Below are positions 26,968 to 35,586 of a stretch of DNA of 64,000 bases, piece by piece. The translations under genes were made by a program, and so were the position numbers. The DNA is from an uncultured Bacteroidia bacterium. Lineage in GTDB: Bacteria > Bacteroidota > Bacteroidia > Bacteroidales > Prolixibacteraceae. The stretch is from contig CAIXCY010000022.1 of NCBI GenBank assembly GCA_903918045.1, forward strand, positions 24,673 to 88,672, in the 5' to 3' direction. The stretch's first letter is position 1; each line of letters starts with the position of its first letter. The notes below the pieces were generated by a model, which was not told the origin of the DNA, did no database searches, and was given only the letters and a program-made list of their open reading frames with translations.

Positions 26968-28020
26968 ATGAAGCTTTCAAAATTTAAGTACAATTTGCCG
27001 GAGGAACTCATTGCCCTCCATCCAACTCAGAACAGGGATGAATCTCGAATGATGGTTTTACACCGGAGCACGGGAGAAATTGAACACAAAATATTTAAAG
27101 ATGTAGTTGACTACTTCAGCAGCGACGATATTATGGTGTTTAATAACACTAAGGTTTTTCCAGCACGACTTTATGGCAATAAGGAGAAAACGGGTGCTCA
27201 GATTGAGGTTTTTTTACTTCGGGAATTGAATCGGGAGCAACGTCTTTGGGATGTATTGGTTGATCCTGCACGCAAAATCAGGATTGGGAATAAGCTTTAT
27301 TTTGGCGAGGATGATCTTTTGGTTGCGGAGGTTATTGATAATACCACTTCACGTGGGAGAACTTTGCGTTTCCTTTTTGACGGGACATATGAAGAATTTA
27401 AGGACACCCTATACAACCTTGGCGAGACTCCTCTTCCTAAATTTATCAATCGCCCTGTTGAAGAGGAAGATGCCCAGCGCTACCAGACTGTGTATGCTAA
27501 GCATGAAGGGGCTGTTGCAGCTCCGACTGCCGGATTGCATTTTAGTCGTGAATTATTGAAGAGACTAGAAATTAAGGGGATTCATTTTGCTGATATTACT
27601 TTGCATGTAGGTTTAGGGAATTTTAGAAGTGTGGATGTTGAAGATCTCACTAAACATAAGATGGATTCAGAACAGATCTGGATCAGGGATGAGGCCGTTG
27701 AAATTGTAAACAATGCAAAACTAAGTAAACAACACATTTGTGCGGTAGGGACAACAGTAATGCGTACCCTTGAAAGTTCGGTATCAACAAATGGAATGTT
27801 AAAACCATATGAAGGTTGGACAAATAAATTTATTTTTCCTCCTTATGATTTTACAGTTGCTGACAGTATGATCTCAAACTTTCATTTACCACTTTCTACA
27901 TTGCTAATGATGGTTGCCGCTTTTGCCGGGTACGATAAACTGATGAGTGCCTATAAAGTTGCTATAAAGGAGAAGTACCGTTTTGGCACTTATGGTGATG
28001 CTATGCTGATTGTAGATTGA
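26968..28020 (+). CDS. queA: S-adenosylmethionine:tRNA ribosyltransferase-isomerase QueA
   Basis: Transfers and isomerises the ribosyl part of S-adenosylmethionine onto preQ1 in tRNA, forming epoxyqueuosine. The 350 residues show [77 protein letters not shown] and [18 protein letters not shown], the family's conserved blocks in order. Same operon direction as truB with a 65-base gap. A strong hairpin terminator follows its stop codon. Confidence 0.96.
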   Translation: MKLSKFKYNLPEELIALHPTQNRDESRMMVLHRSTGEIEHKIFKDVVDYFSSDDIMVFNNTKVFPARLYGNKEKTGAQIEVFLLRELNREQRLWDVLVDPARKIRIGNKLYFGEDDLLVAEVIDNTTSRGRTLRFLFDGTYEEFKDTLYNLGETPLPKFINRPVEEEDAQRYQTVYAKHEGAVAAPTAGLHFSRELLKRLEIKGIHFADITLHVGLGNFRSVDVEDLTKHKMDSEQIWIRDEAVEIVNNAKLSKQHICAVGTTVMRTLESSVSTNGMLKPYEGWTNKFIFPPYDFTVADSMISNFHLPLSTLLMMVAAFAGYDKLMSAYKVAIKEKYRFGTYGDAMLIVD

Positions 28021-28034
28021 TTTTACACCAATAT

Positions 28035-28073
28035 AAATGATAAAGGCCGGAAAAATTCCGGCCTTTATCATTT
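28035..28073. terminator. Bidirectional terminator between queA and efp
   Basis: An 18-bp perfect stem (arms 28035–28052 and 28056–28073, core AAGGCCGGAA/TTCCGGCCTT) with a 3-base AAA loop sits between the convergent queA and efp genes and has A/T flanks on both sides. It is the strongest terminator hairpin in the window. Confidence 0.85.
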
Positions 28074-28089
28074 AATGTCTTGAACGGGA

Positions 28090-28659
28090 TTATTTTTTAA
28101 CTCTCTCGTAATAAGATTTATCGCGAGTATCGACACGAATTATATCACCCTGATTGATAAAAAGTGGAACCATAATGGTTGCTCCAGTCTCTACTATTGC
28201 TTGTTTAAGTGCAGTTGAAGAAGCTGTGTTTCCACGGTCACCCGATTCAGTATAAGTTATCTCAAGGTCTATAAACGGAGGAAATTCGACTGTCAGAGGA
28301 GTTTCTGTATCTGCATGATACATAATCTCAAGTGTCATCCCCTCTTTCATTAGATCCGCATTATCGACAAGCTCAGTTCCGATTGATACCTGTTCAAAGG
28401 ACTCAGAGTTCATAAAATTAAAACCCATTTCGTCTTTATATAGAAACTGATATGGGCGGCGTTCAATCCGGACAGTATTGATTTTTGTCCCTACAGAAAA
28501 GGTGTTATCAATTACTTTACCCGTTTTCAGATTTTTAAGTTTAGTCCGCACGAATGCAGGGCCTTTACCTGGTTTAACATGCTGAAACGACACAACCTGA
28601 AATAATTGCTCGTTAAACTCAATACACAGCCCATTCCGAATTTCTGCTGTAGTTGCCAT
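28090..28659 (-). CDS. efp: Elongation factor P
   Basis: EF-P helps ribosomes stalled at proline stretches. The 189-residue protein has the three-domain length of the family. Lys32 in HVKPGKGPAFVRTKLKNL is the tip of the loop that reaches the peptidyl-transferase centre; in some bacteria it is modified by EpmA/EpmB, which are not in this window. The domain II/III motifs EFPPFIDLEITYTESGDRGNTASSTALKQAIVETGATIMVPLFINQGDIIRVDTRDKSYYERV are typical. Promoter TAAATTTG lies upstream on the minus strand. Confidence 0.97.
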   Translation of the reverse strand: MATTAEIRNGLCIEFNEQLFQVVSFQHVKPGKGPAFVRTKLKNLKTGKVIDNTFSVGTKINTVRIERRPYQFLYKDEMGFNFMNSESFEQVSIGTELVDNADLMKEGMTLEIMYHADTETPLTVEFPPFIDLEITYTESGDRGNTASSTALKQAIVETGATIMVPLFINQGDIIRVDTRDKSYYERVKK

Positions 28660-28717
28660 TGGCTTTTGTATTTATGATTTTAATAAACTAAAGAAAACCC
28701 TTAAAGGAAATTTTTTG

Positions 28718-28725
28718 CAAATTTA
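28718..28725 (-). promoter_or_regulatory. Candidate promoter of efp
   Basis: The minus strand reads TAAATTTG, an exact TAnnTTTG match, 58 bases before the efp ATG, and a TTG box lies about 19 bases further upstream. The rest of 28660–28990, between efp and the TSUP gene, is A/T-rich with no gene found. Confidence 0.55.
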
Positions 28726-28957
28726 GACAAATGAACGTTAACAATGAAATAATATTTTGTCCAATCGATTCATGAATTAATCTATGTAAATTATAGATAA
28801 TCAAATAGATATATAATTTTCTATATGGATTTATACTACCTACTCCTTTAAACTGCAGGAATAAGGAGGTAGAAGCCCGCCTGGCAAAAGACATATCCAA
28901 CCTATTAAACTATTTTTATTATCGATTTTTGAAAGGGAAGTTAACCACTTTTTATTC

Positions 28958-28965
28958 TAATTTTG
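28958..28965 (+). promoter_or_regulatory. Candidate promoter of the TSUP permease gene
   Basis: TAATTTTG matches TAnnTTTG exactly 25 bases before the ATG at 28991. A TTTG at 28928–28931 is a possible -33 box, with a longer than usual spacer of 26 bases. Confidence 0.45.
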
Positions 28966-28990
28966 ACTCTATAACTTTCAGGATAAGTCA

Positions 28991-29749
28991 ATGATTGAAT
29001 TTCCTTCCACTTTTGCGATTTCCACTTTTGATTGGGTGCTAATTATAATTTGCGCAGTACTTATTGGCATGTCTAAAACAGGTGTTCCAGGTGTTTCAAT
29101 GATCGTCGTACCAACACTTGCATTGATCTTTGGTGGGAAACAATCCACAGGCGTACTTCTTCCAATTCTAATCATGGCTGATGTATTTGCAGTAATTTAT
29201 TATCATCGTCATGCAAATTGGCGACACCTGCTTCGGGCACTGCCGTGGGCAGTAACTGGTTTACTATTGGCGTTATGGATTGGGAACCAAGTTAATGATC
29301 AACAATTTAAGCGAATGATCGCCATCATTGTTTTCCTTAGTATAATCGTTATGATCTGGAAAGATTATGGATTTAAGAAGGAATTCACACCCGATCATTG
29401 GTTGTTTGCTGCCTTACTGGGAGTAGCAGGAGGATTTGCAACAATGATTGGGAATGTAGCAGGCCCAATTTTTGCGATTTACCTACTTGCTATGCATCTG
29501 GATAAGAAGGGCTATATTGGGACAACTGCGTGGTTTTTCTTTATTATCAATTTATCGAAGTTTCCACTTCAGGCACTTGTGTGGAAAAATATTACTCTTC
29601 ACACGCTGACTATTGATATCCTGGTTTTTCCTGCTATTGCTCTAGGCGCATGGTTTGGAATTTTCGTTGTGAAACGGATATCGGAGTTGACTTATAAATG
29701 GTTAGTGGTGGTTATAACTGTACTGTCTGCTCTTCTTATTTTTGTTTAA
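28991..29749 (+). CDS. TSUP family permease (TauE/SafE, DUF81)
   Basis: A 252-residue inner-membrane protein with about eight hydrophobic segments in two halves, the TSUP pattern. Typical segments are LIGMSKTGVPGVSMIVVPTLALIFGGKQSTGVLLPILIMADVFAVIYY and VAGGFATMIGNVAGPIFAIYLLAM, the GxxxTxxGxxxGP-like repeat of the family. Members export sulfite, sulfoacetate or related organic anions; the substrate here cannot be named. It is a single-gene unit between efp and the HlyD/TolC genes. Confidence 0.88.
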   Translation: MIEFPSTFAISTFDWVLIIICAVLIGMSKTGVPGVSMIVVPTLALIFGGKQSTGVLLPILIMADVFAVIYYHRHANWRHLLRALPWAVTGLLLALWIGNQVNDQQFKRMIAIIVFLSIIVMIWKDYGFKKEFTPDHWLFAALLGVAGGFATMIGNVAGPIFAIYLLAMHLDKKGYIGTTAWFFFIINLSKFPLQALVWKNITLHTLTIDILVFPAIALGAWFGIFVVKRISELTYKWLVVVITVLSALLIFV

Positions 29750-29873
29750 TTAACAAATTTGTCTTATTTTATCTTTTATAGGTTGTTGAGATTGTTTTCC
29801 TTAAATGTGGCACAGCTATTTTTATTGGATTTAGAAGGGTGGCGGCAACTCAATTTTTTATAACTTTAACCCC

Positions 29874-29901
29874 TTTGTTATTCTAAACTATCCTAAATTT
29901 G
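29874..29901 (+). promoter_or_regulatory. Promoter of the HlyD/TolC operon
   Basis: TTTG (29874–29877), 16 bases, then TAAATTTG (29894–29901) fits the Bacteroidota promoter pattern apart from a slightly short spacer. It lies 51 bases before the first ATG. Confidence 0.6.
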
Positions 29902-29951
29902 AATAGTTTGGAAAGATTGAGATTCTCCGTCTATTTTAATATTTTAAATCA

Positions 29952-31181
29952 ATGATATTCAATAAAAAACAAAACTTGACTTTTATGATTCCACAAGGGA
30001 TCATACTGTTATTTATTATATTTTTCTTCTCCTGCAGGCTTATGCCTAAGAGCATTAACGTAGGGGATTGTATACTTCTTACTGTTGAAAAGGGTGATGT
30101 TTTTGAACCAATTATGGCGACCGGAACCGTTGAGTCAGAAAATGAGGTATTAATCCGGTGCCCATATAGCAGTATCCTTAAGAGAATTTATAAGGAGCCT
30201 GGTAGCAGGGTTCAAAGAGGGGATGCCATATTAATGATGGAGGATGAACAAATCAAGGAAGAGATTGATAAGATTAAAGATCAGCTTGATTTAAAGAGGA
30301 ATACTCTTGAAAAAAATAAATTAAGTGAATTTAGTACAACAGTAGACCTGAATTACAGCGAAGAGGTCAAAAGGTTGAATATTAATTCTTTGAAAACCCA
30401 GTTGGCAGACGAGAAACAGCTTCTTGAGGTAGGTGGAATTTCACCTGCAAAAATTGAGAAGACAAAAGAGGAGATTGCGCTGGCTGAAAAGGATCTGGCT
30501 ATGCTTAAACAGAAAAATGGGATTCGGTTGAAGCAATTGAATGCAGAAGAACAAGGGCTGAACCTAGGCATAAAAATTCAGGAGAAAGAGTTGGCAGACA
30601 AAGTTAATACTTTGAATGAAATGCGAGTCCTTGCACCATCAAATGGAATTGTACTTTCAATTGCTAATAAGGTTGGCGAAAAGGTAAATATAGATAATGT
30701 TTTAGTACGGATGTCCGATCTTTCTACATTTAAAATAGTAGGGTCTGCTGAGGATAAGGTTGCAGATTTCATTAAAACTGGAAGGAAAGTCATTGCAATT
30801 ATTGATAGCGAGAGGCTTCCAGGACAAATTGGGAATGTTAATCCTGTGATCGAGAACAATAAAATCTTATTTAATGTTCATCTGGAACAAAAAAATCATC
30901 CAAAACTTATTCCAAACCAACGGATTACGTTATGGGTTGTTAAGAATCAGGCAGATAATGCTTTGATAATTAATAATCTAAATCTCTTTGACAAAGAGGT
31001 TCCAAACGTTGCTTATGTTTTGAAAAATGGTACAGCGACCCGTCACGAGATTACAACAGGGATAAGGAATCCTGACCATATTCAGATATTGACAGGGGTT
31101 GAGGCCGGAGATACAATCATTGTTCCGAAACGTGGAATATCTGCATTTCATAATTCAGTCAGTGTGGCAATAAACAAATAA
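29952..31181 (+). CDS. HlyD/RND-type periplasmic efflux adaptor
   Basis: A 409-residue membrane-fusion protein. A hydrophobic N-terminus (about residues 12–28) ending in FFFSC may be a lipoprotein signal or a membrane anchor. Then come a lipoyl-like half (VESENEVLIRCPYSSILKRIYKEPGSRVQRGDAILMMED), a long coiled-coil hairpin (about residues 97–220) rich in Lys/Glu, the second lipoyl half (MRVLAPSNGIVLSIANKVGEKVNIDNVLVRMSDLSTFKIVG) and the beta-barrel/MP domains. It would join an inner-membrane pump to the following TolC-type protein. No pump gene lies beside it, and it may serve one encoded elsewhere. The next gene starts 6 bases after the stop. Confidence 0.88.
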   Translation: MIFNKKQNLTFMIPQGIILLFIIFFFSCRLMPKSINVGDCILLTVEKGDVFEPIMATGTVESENEVLIRCPYSSILKRIYKEPGSRVQRGDAILMMEDEQIKEEIDKIKDQLDLKRNTLEKNKLSEFSTTVDLNYSEEVKRLNINSLKTQLADEKQLLEVGGISPAKIEKTKEEIALAEKDLAMLKQKNGIRLKQLNAEEQGLNLGIKIQEKELADKVNTLNEMRVLAPSNGIVLSIANKVGEKVNIDNVLVRMSDLSTFKIVGSAEDKVADFIKTGRKVIAIIDSERLPGQIGNVNPVIENNKILFNVHLEQKNHPKLIPNQRITLWVVKNQADNALIINNLNLFDKEVPNVAYVLKNGTATRHEITTGIRNPDHIQILTGVEAGDTIIVPKRGISAFHNSVSVAINK

Positions 31182-31187
31182 TATAAG

Positions 31188-32711
31188 GTGAAGAAATTAA
31201 TATTTATTATACTAATCATTTCTAATTGCTTTTTGTTCCATGGTGTTGTTTTAGCTCAGGATCAAAAGCCAGATGAAGAGGTGACCAAAATTAAATTCAA
31301 TTTAAGTCTTCATAACGTTGTGGAACTTGCAATTGGACAATCATCTGCGGTAAAATACGTACAAAATACTAATGTCAATTATTTCTGGAGGTGGAAAAAT
31401 TTTCAGAAAACATTTTTACCTAATTTGGTTGTATCCGGGACCTTACCAAATTTTAATCAGTCGACAATACCTGTTACTCAACCCGACGGAAGTATTGAAT
31501 TTAAGGAAGTTTCCAACCTTATGGCATCTGCAAATCTCTCATTAAATCAGTCAATTCCGTTAACAGGCACATATATTTATGCTTCTACTTCAGCAAGCCG
31601 TGTTCAGGATTACTATAAAAAACAGACAAATTTTTCAGGAAATCCGATCTCATTTGGTTTTTATCAACCCATTTTTGCATATAATTGGATGAAATGGTCA
31701 AAAAAGACTGAGCCGATGATCTATAATGAGGCACAAAAGAATTTTATTCAATCAATTGAAGGAATTGCCTATACAGCGACATTACGATTTTTCAATTATT
31801 TAAGGATACAAACTGATTATAAGCTTGCTGAGAGTGCATTGAAAAACAGCAACGATAATCTTCGAATCGCTAAAACCAAGCAAAAACTGGGTCAGATCTC
31901 TGAAAACGATTTTTCGAGGATAGAACTTTCTGTGCTCAATGCCCAGAAGGCTTTAAATTCCGCTGGAATGGCATTAAAGAATTCTGATTTTGAACTTAAA
32001 TCCTATGTTGGAATTGATCAGAATCAGGATATTGAGTTACAAATGCCTCTGAATATTACGCTATTCGACATTGATTCAAAAAAAGCACTTGCTGAGGCTA
32101 AGATTAATCGCCCGGAAGCTGTAAATTTTGAGCGAAGGCTTATAAATGCTGACAGAGATCTGACGGCTGCCAAACGAGCAACAGGGTTAGCGGCAACCCT
32201 TTCAGGAAGTTATGGATTATCAAATAGTGCCGATTATATGGCTCAAATATACAAGTCACCAAACCGTTCACAGGTATTGCAATTGACGGTGAGCATTCCC
32301 ATTTTGGATTGGGGACGTGCAGCTTCGGCAGTAAAAATGGCCGAATCACAACGTGACCTCGCCCAGTTTGATGTGCAAAAAGCAAAAGAAGATTTCGATC
32401 GAAGTGTAATTGTTCAGGTTGAACAATTTAGTCTCTTAAAGGGGCAGCTTGTAACTGCAAAAGAAGCAGATCGAGTTGCAGAAAACGGGTATAAAATAGC
32501 CTTAAAGAGATTTCAGAATGGAGAGATTAGTATTACGGATCTGAATATCGCTTTAGCCGAGCGTGAAAGTGCGAAGCGCGACTATATTGGATCTCTGTCT
32601 ACTTATTGGCTGGCCTATTACAATCTTCGAATTCTGACACTTTATGATTTCGAAATCGATCAAAAGATAAAATATGACAATCCTATGCTTTTAAAAGGAT
32701 CCGGCAAATGA
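31188..32711 (+). CDS. TolC-family outer membrane efflux protein
   Basis: A 507-residue outer membrane channel subunit with signal peptide (IFIILIISNCFLFHGVVLAQ, about residues 4–23) and the duplicated OEP repeat: TFLPNLVVSG… NLSLNQSIPLTGTYIY in the first half, NRPEAVNFERRLINADRDLTAAKRATGLAATLSGSYGL and LAERESAKRDYIGSLSTYWLAYYNLRILTLYDFE in the second. GTG at 31188 is the likely start. It is the third component of the efflux assembly with the preceding HlyD-like protein, with which it shares the operon. Confidence 0.9.
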   Translation: MKKLIFIILIISNCFLFHGVVLAQDQKPDEEVTKIKFNLSLHNVVELAIGQSSAVKYVQNTNVNYFWRWKNFQKTFLPNLVVSGTLPNFNQSTIPVTQPDGSIEFKEVSNLMASANLSLNQSIPLTGTYIYASTSASRVQDYYKKQTNFSGNPISFGFYQPIFAYNWMKWSKKTEPMIYNEAQKNFIQSIEGIAYTATLRFFNYLRIQTDYKLAESALKNSNDNLRIAKTKQKLGQISENDFSRIELSVLNAQKALNSAGMALKNSDFELKSYVGIDQNQDIELQMPLNITLFDIDSKKALAEAKINRPEAVNFERRLINADRDLTAAKRATGLAATLSGSYGLSNSADYMAQIYKSPNRSQVLQLTVSIPILDWGRAASAVKMAESQRDLAQFDVQKAKEDFDRSVIVQVEQFSLLKGQLVTAKEADRVAENGYKIALKRFQNGEISITDLNIALAERESAKRDYIGSLSTYWLAYYNLRILTLYDFEIDQKIKYDNPMLLKGSGK

Positions 32712-32781
32712 TTAATTATGCGTGTATTGATATTATTCTGTGATTACCTTTTTTGTTTGATTGAAACCTATAATTAACCTC

Positions 32782-33417
32782 ATGAACCAGATTTTTCGGA
32801 TGTTTTTTATCATAATGGTAGCAGTACTTTTAGTATTTTGCAGCTCTTTAAAAGCCAAAAAATCACTTGAAGATCTCAGGACAGCCTTTAATAGTGAATC
32901 GACATCAGCAGAAAAATATGCAAAATTTGGGCAAGCTGCAATGAATGAAGGTTATGATACATTGGCGCAATTATTTATTGCAGTTTCAAAATCGGAGCGG
33001 ATTCATGCCATGAATTTTGGGAAAGTTATTGAGAAATTTGGTTTAGACTGTGGAACCCCCGAAATTGGTAATTTTGAAGTAAAGTCCACCATTGAGAATC
33101 TCAGGGCTGGAATAAGAACTGAAACATTTGAAATGCAAACTGTCTATCCTTCTTTTATTAGAACCGCCGAGAGAGAGAAGACAGCTGAAATTGCCAGGAC
33201 TTTTACCTGGGCGAGCAATTGCGAAAAGAAGCATCTGAAGTTCTTTCGTAATGCTGCCATAATTATTGATAGAGGGAGCGAAAAAGGTATTCCTAACGTT
33301 TGGTTGGTTTGTTCCATTTGTGGGAATATTTATAGCAGCATTGATTTACCTGTGAAGTGCGAATATTGCCTCACGAAACAAGAAAATTTCATAGGTTATT
33401 CCAGGAAATCTGAATAA
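32782..33417 (+). CDS. Exported rubrerythrin-like diiron protein
   Basis: A 211-residue protein of the rubrerythrin fold with a C-terminal rubredoxin-like domain. The four-helix part carries the diiron signatures: SAEKYAKFGQAAM (first Glu), KSERIHAMNFGKVI (ExxH), ETFEMQTVYPSFI and SNCEKKHLKFF (ExxH). Two CxxC pairs near the end (CSIC and CEYC, 12 residues apart) fit a rubredoxin iron site. Unlike ordinary cytosolic rubrerythrins, it begins with a hydrophobic stretch (MNQIFRMFFIIMVAVLLVFCSSLKA), a signal peptide. It may detoxify peroxide in the periplasm. ATG at 32782 is preferred over TTG at 32761. Confidence 0.82.
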   Translation: MNQIFRMFFIIMVAVLLVFCSSLKAKKSLEDLRTAFNSESTSAEKYAKFGQAAMNEGYDTLAQLFIAVSKSERIHAMNFGKVIEKFGLDCGTPEIGNFEVKSTIENLRAGIRTETFEMQTVYPSFIRTAEREKTAEIARTFTWASNCEKKHLKFFRNAAIIIDRGSEKGIPNVWLVCSICGNIYSSIDLPVKCEYCLTKQENFIGYSRKSE

Positions 33418-33472
33418 ATAAAGCCAGAATATTTTGCCCTTTAAAATCAGGATAGGCTAAGGCAATCAATAA

Positions 33473-33513
33473 GAGCGCAAAAATCAAGGGGTAAGCATTT
33501 GATTCTTGCGCTC
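33473..33513. terminator. Hairpin between the rubrerythrin-like gene and tpx
   Basis: Arms 33473–33480 and 33506–33513 (GAGCGCAA with TTGCGCTC) form an 8-bp stem extended, after one mismatch, by a further 6 bp. It lies between convergent genes and may end both transcripts; there is no long T-run. Confidence 0.4.
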
Positions 33514-33535
33514 GTTATAATCTGATAAATATCTT

Positions 33536-34045
33536 TTAAAGTGACTTTACAACCTCCAGTGCAGCGTTATAATCCGGCTCATTCGTTACTTCAGGAACAT
33601 ATTCGATATACCGGACGATTCCTGATTTGTCAATAACAACTGTTCCGCGGGCAAGAAGGCGTAGTTCCTTAATAACATAGCCATATTTTTCTCCAAAGTC
33701 GAGGTCTTTATGGTCTGAGATTGTTTTAATATTATCAAGGCCTTCAGCGGCGCAGAAGCGGCTTTGAGCAAATGGAAGGTCTACTGAAACAGACAATACA
33801 ACCACCTCATTAAGATTATTTACTTCCGCATTGAATCTCCTGTTCTGGGCGGCGCAAACGCTAGTGTCAACCGATGGATACACCGCAATAATAATGGTTT
33901 TACCTGCGAAATCTGATAATTTTACTGGTGCAAGGCCTGCTCCAACTGCAATAAAATCCGGTGCTTTATCTCCAACTTTAATTTCATTCCCAAGAAGTGT
34001 TAACGGGTTGCCTGCGAATGTTACTTTAACTGAACTCTCTTTCAT
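33536..34045 (-). CDS. tpx: Thiol peroxidase
   Basis: A 169-residue atypical two-cysteine peroxiredoxin that reduces peroxides using thioredoxin. Cys64 in YPSVDTSVCAAQ is the peroxidatic cysteine and Cys98 in SRFCAAEGL the resolving cysteine, at the usual spacing for Tpx. The start TFAGNPLTLLGNEIKVGDKAPDF is also family-typical. It is convergent with the exported rubrerythrin gene, so two peroxide-handling functions lie tail to tail. Confidence 0.95.
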   Translation of the reverse strand: MKESSVKVTFAGNPLTLLGNEIKVGDKAPDFIAVGAGLAPVKLSDFAGKTIIIAVYPSVDTSVCAAQNRRFNAEVNNLNEVVVLSVSVDLPFAQSRFCAAEGLDNIKTISDHKDLDFGEKYGYVIKELRLLARGTVVIDKSGIVRYIEYVPEVTNEPDYNAALEVVKSL

Positions 34046-34220
34046 TTTTTACTTTTTAATGATTTTTTACTGATGTATTTATAAGTCGCACATTTATTGT
34101 GCTTAATATTTCGGTTTTGTGGGTGATCGTCCACTTTCACTAATTCAAATTATTACTCTCCTGCTGAAGAAACAAGTTGATGAATTAAAAGTTTGAGCGA
34201 GTCTTTATAATAAACAACTT

Positions 34221-34607
34221 CTATCCGTTTTTCGAAGTACTAGTCAGACTTTGAATGAAACGGAGGGCTACCTTTACTATTTTGGTTGAGTTTTTGGAGA
34301 CAAGATTTGTTATCCCGTATTGTGCAATAATTCCAGATATCCGGAGCAATGGATTTTTAGAGTTTCGTGTGATTAAAACACGTGAAAGATAGCCGGTTAT
34401 AATACCGGCAGTTGTTTCAATCAATGGCTCTTTTAAGTCGGATAAAGTAAGAAATTCATTTATCGCTGCCCGAATAACATTTACAGGCTTGAGGCTTTCA
34501 TAAGTCACAAAGAACTGGTCTCTAAGCAGTTTTTCTTCTGCTACCTGCCTGGTCTCAAGTTTTATTATGGCAACCCTAAGCGCTTCAACTGTTTTTATCT
34601 TTTGCAT
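34221..34607 (-). CDS. Hypothetical protein of the YtxH/holin-like triad
   Basis: A 128-residue protein of no recognised family. It is rich in Ile/Leu and Lys with an alpha-helical look (KTVEALRVAIIKLETRQVAEEKLLRDQFFVTYESLKPVNVIRAAINEFL), with a moderately hydrophobic stretch near residues 60–80 (TTAGIITGYLSRVLI). It follows two small membrane-type proteins on the same strand and is probably cotranscribed. Its role may lie in envelope stress or membrane association, by context only. Confidence 0.7.
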   Translation of the reverse strand: MQKIKTVEALRVAIIKLETRQVAEEKLLRDQFFVTYESLKPVNVIRAAINEFLTLSDLKEPLIETTAGIITGYLSRVLITRNSKNPLLRISGIIAQYGITNLVSKNSTKIVKVALRFIQSLTSTSKNG

Positions 34608-34655
34608 ATGTCCTTGATAAATAATATACGAAAATCAGAGGCTACTTAATTTTAG

Positions 34656-35018
34656 CTAATCTGCTGTGATTTGTTCATCCTGAAGAAGGATTTTGATCAC
34701 AGAATTTCTCACTGTTCGTTTAATAAGGAAATTGCGAAGTAGATATACAATAAGTGCCACCACCCCATAGAATCCAGACAATGCAAAAAATCCAAGCCAG
34801 ATTTTACCCAGGAGGTCACCAATGAATAGGGCTATTCCAATATTAAGATTAATAAAGAGTAACCCTAACAACATCAGAACTACAAAGCCCGAGACCAGGT
34901 TGGATACTATTTCGGCGATCTTGTCGGTCCCCTTTAATTTGAATAGTTGAAGTGTTGTTTTAATGTAGGCCTGACCGCGTTCCAATAAAGCCTCAACGGG
35001 AGTTATATTCTCTTCCAT
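34656..35018 (-). CDS. Phage-holin-family-like (DUF1469) membrane protein
   Basis: A 120-residue protein with two membrane segments (LVSGFVVLMLLGLLFINLNIGIALFIGDLLG and WLGFFALSGFYGVVALIVYLL) and charged ends. This is the layout of the putative superfamily III holin/DUF1469 family, which is widespread outside phages and found with YtxH proteins. It precedes the 34221 gene by 48 bases and follows the YtxH gene. No phage genes are nearby, so a cell-lysis role is not suggested. Confidence 0.78.
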   Translation of the reverse strand: MEENITPVEALLERGQAYIKTTLQLFKLKGTDKIAEIVSNLVSGFVVLMLLGLLFINLNIGIALFIGDLLGKIWLGFFALSGFYGVVALIVYLLRNFLIKRTVRNSVIKILLQDEQITAD

Positions 35019-35065
35019 TTAATATTTTTAGTGAGCTTCGAAATTCTGATGATCACAATAGGACA

Positions 35066-35320
35066 CTATTTATCAAGGTGAGCCTCTAAATTCTCTTTAG
35101 ACGCTTCCTCTTTAGCATCCTTTAGCGCTGATTCGAATTTTTCTGTTACTTCTGACAGAAAATTTTTCACTGTTTCTTCGAGATCTTCCACCAGGTCTTT
35201 TCCCTTTTTGGCAACTTTTTTACGTGTTTCACACCCCTTGTCGGGCGCAAAAAGAACTCCTAATAAGGCTCCGGCGGTAACCCCTGCCAGAATGCCTAAT
35301 AACACTTTTCCAGTACTCAT
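35066..35320 (-). CDS. YtxH domain-containing protein
   Basis: An 84-residue protein. The N-terminus GKVLLGILAGVTAGALLGVLFAPDKGCETRKKVAKKGKDLVEDLEE is the YtxH signature: a short glycine-rich membrane helix followed by the PxxG-T/E-xRKK motif and an amphipathic helical tail. Such proteins are small membrane-anchored general-stress products. It is the first gene of the three-gene unit, with an exact TATATTTG element upstream. Confidence 0.9.
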   Translation of the reverse strand: MSTGKVLLGILAGVTAGALLGVLFAPDKGCETRKKVAKKGKDLVEDLEETVKNFLSEVTEKFESALKDAKEEASKENLEAHLDK

Positions 35321-35409
35321 AACATCAAATTTTTAATAGCTAATTATAACCAATTAACACATTAATTAATAGAGCATTAAATTGCATTATATTTTATATA
35401 TGCTCCTTT

Positions 35410-35417
35410 CAAATATA
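35410..35417 (-). promoter_or_regulatory. Candidate promoter of the YtxH operon
   Basis: The minus strand reads TATATTTG, matching TAnnTTTG exactly, 90 bases before the YtxH ATG. The intervening leader can fold GAGCAT with ATGCTC. Confidence 0.45.
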
Positions 35418-35566
35418 CGAAATATTAGATAAATAAGTTGCAGGAATAATCCAATTTATTTGAGTTTATCATATCTGGATAAATTACTTTTTAAGTCAGA
35501 GAAATCGGGATTATATGTTGTACAACAGTTTATACCCAAAATTAATACAAGTAAATAATACTTTTA

Positions 35567-35574
35567 TAAATTTG
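35567..35574 (+). promoter_or_regulatory. Candidate promoter of araR
   Basis: TAAATTTG matches TAnnTTTG exactly, 12 bases before the preferred ATG at 35587, giving a very short leader. The box AGTAAATAATACTT (35550–35563) overlaps its upstream side and resembles one before araA. Confidence 0.5.
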
Positions 35575-35586
35575 CATCAAATTAAC

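Noticed and set aside
34656..35018. Prophage remnant because of the holin-like protein
   Set aside because: Neighbours are YtxH and an unknown small protein with no phage structural, lysis or integrase gene; the family is widespread in chromosomes.
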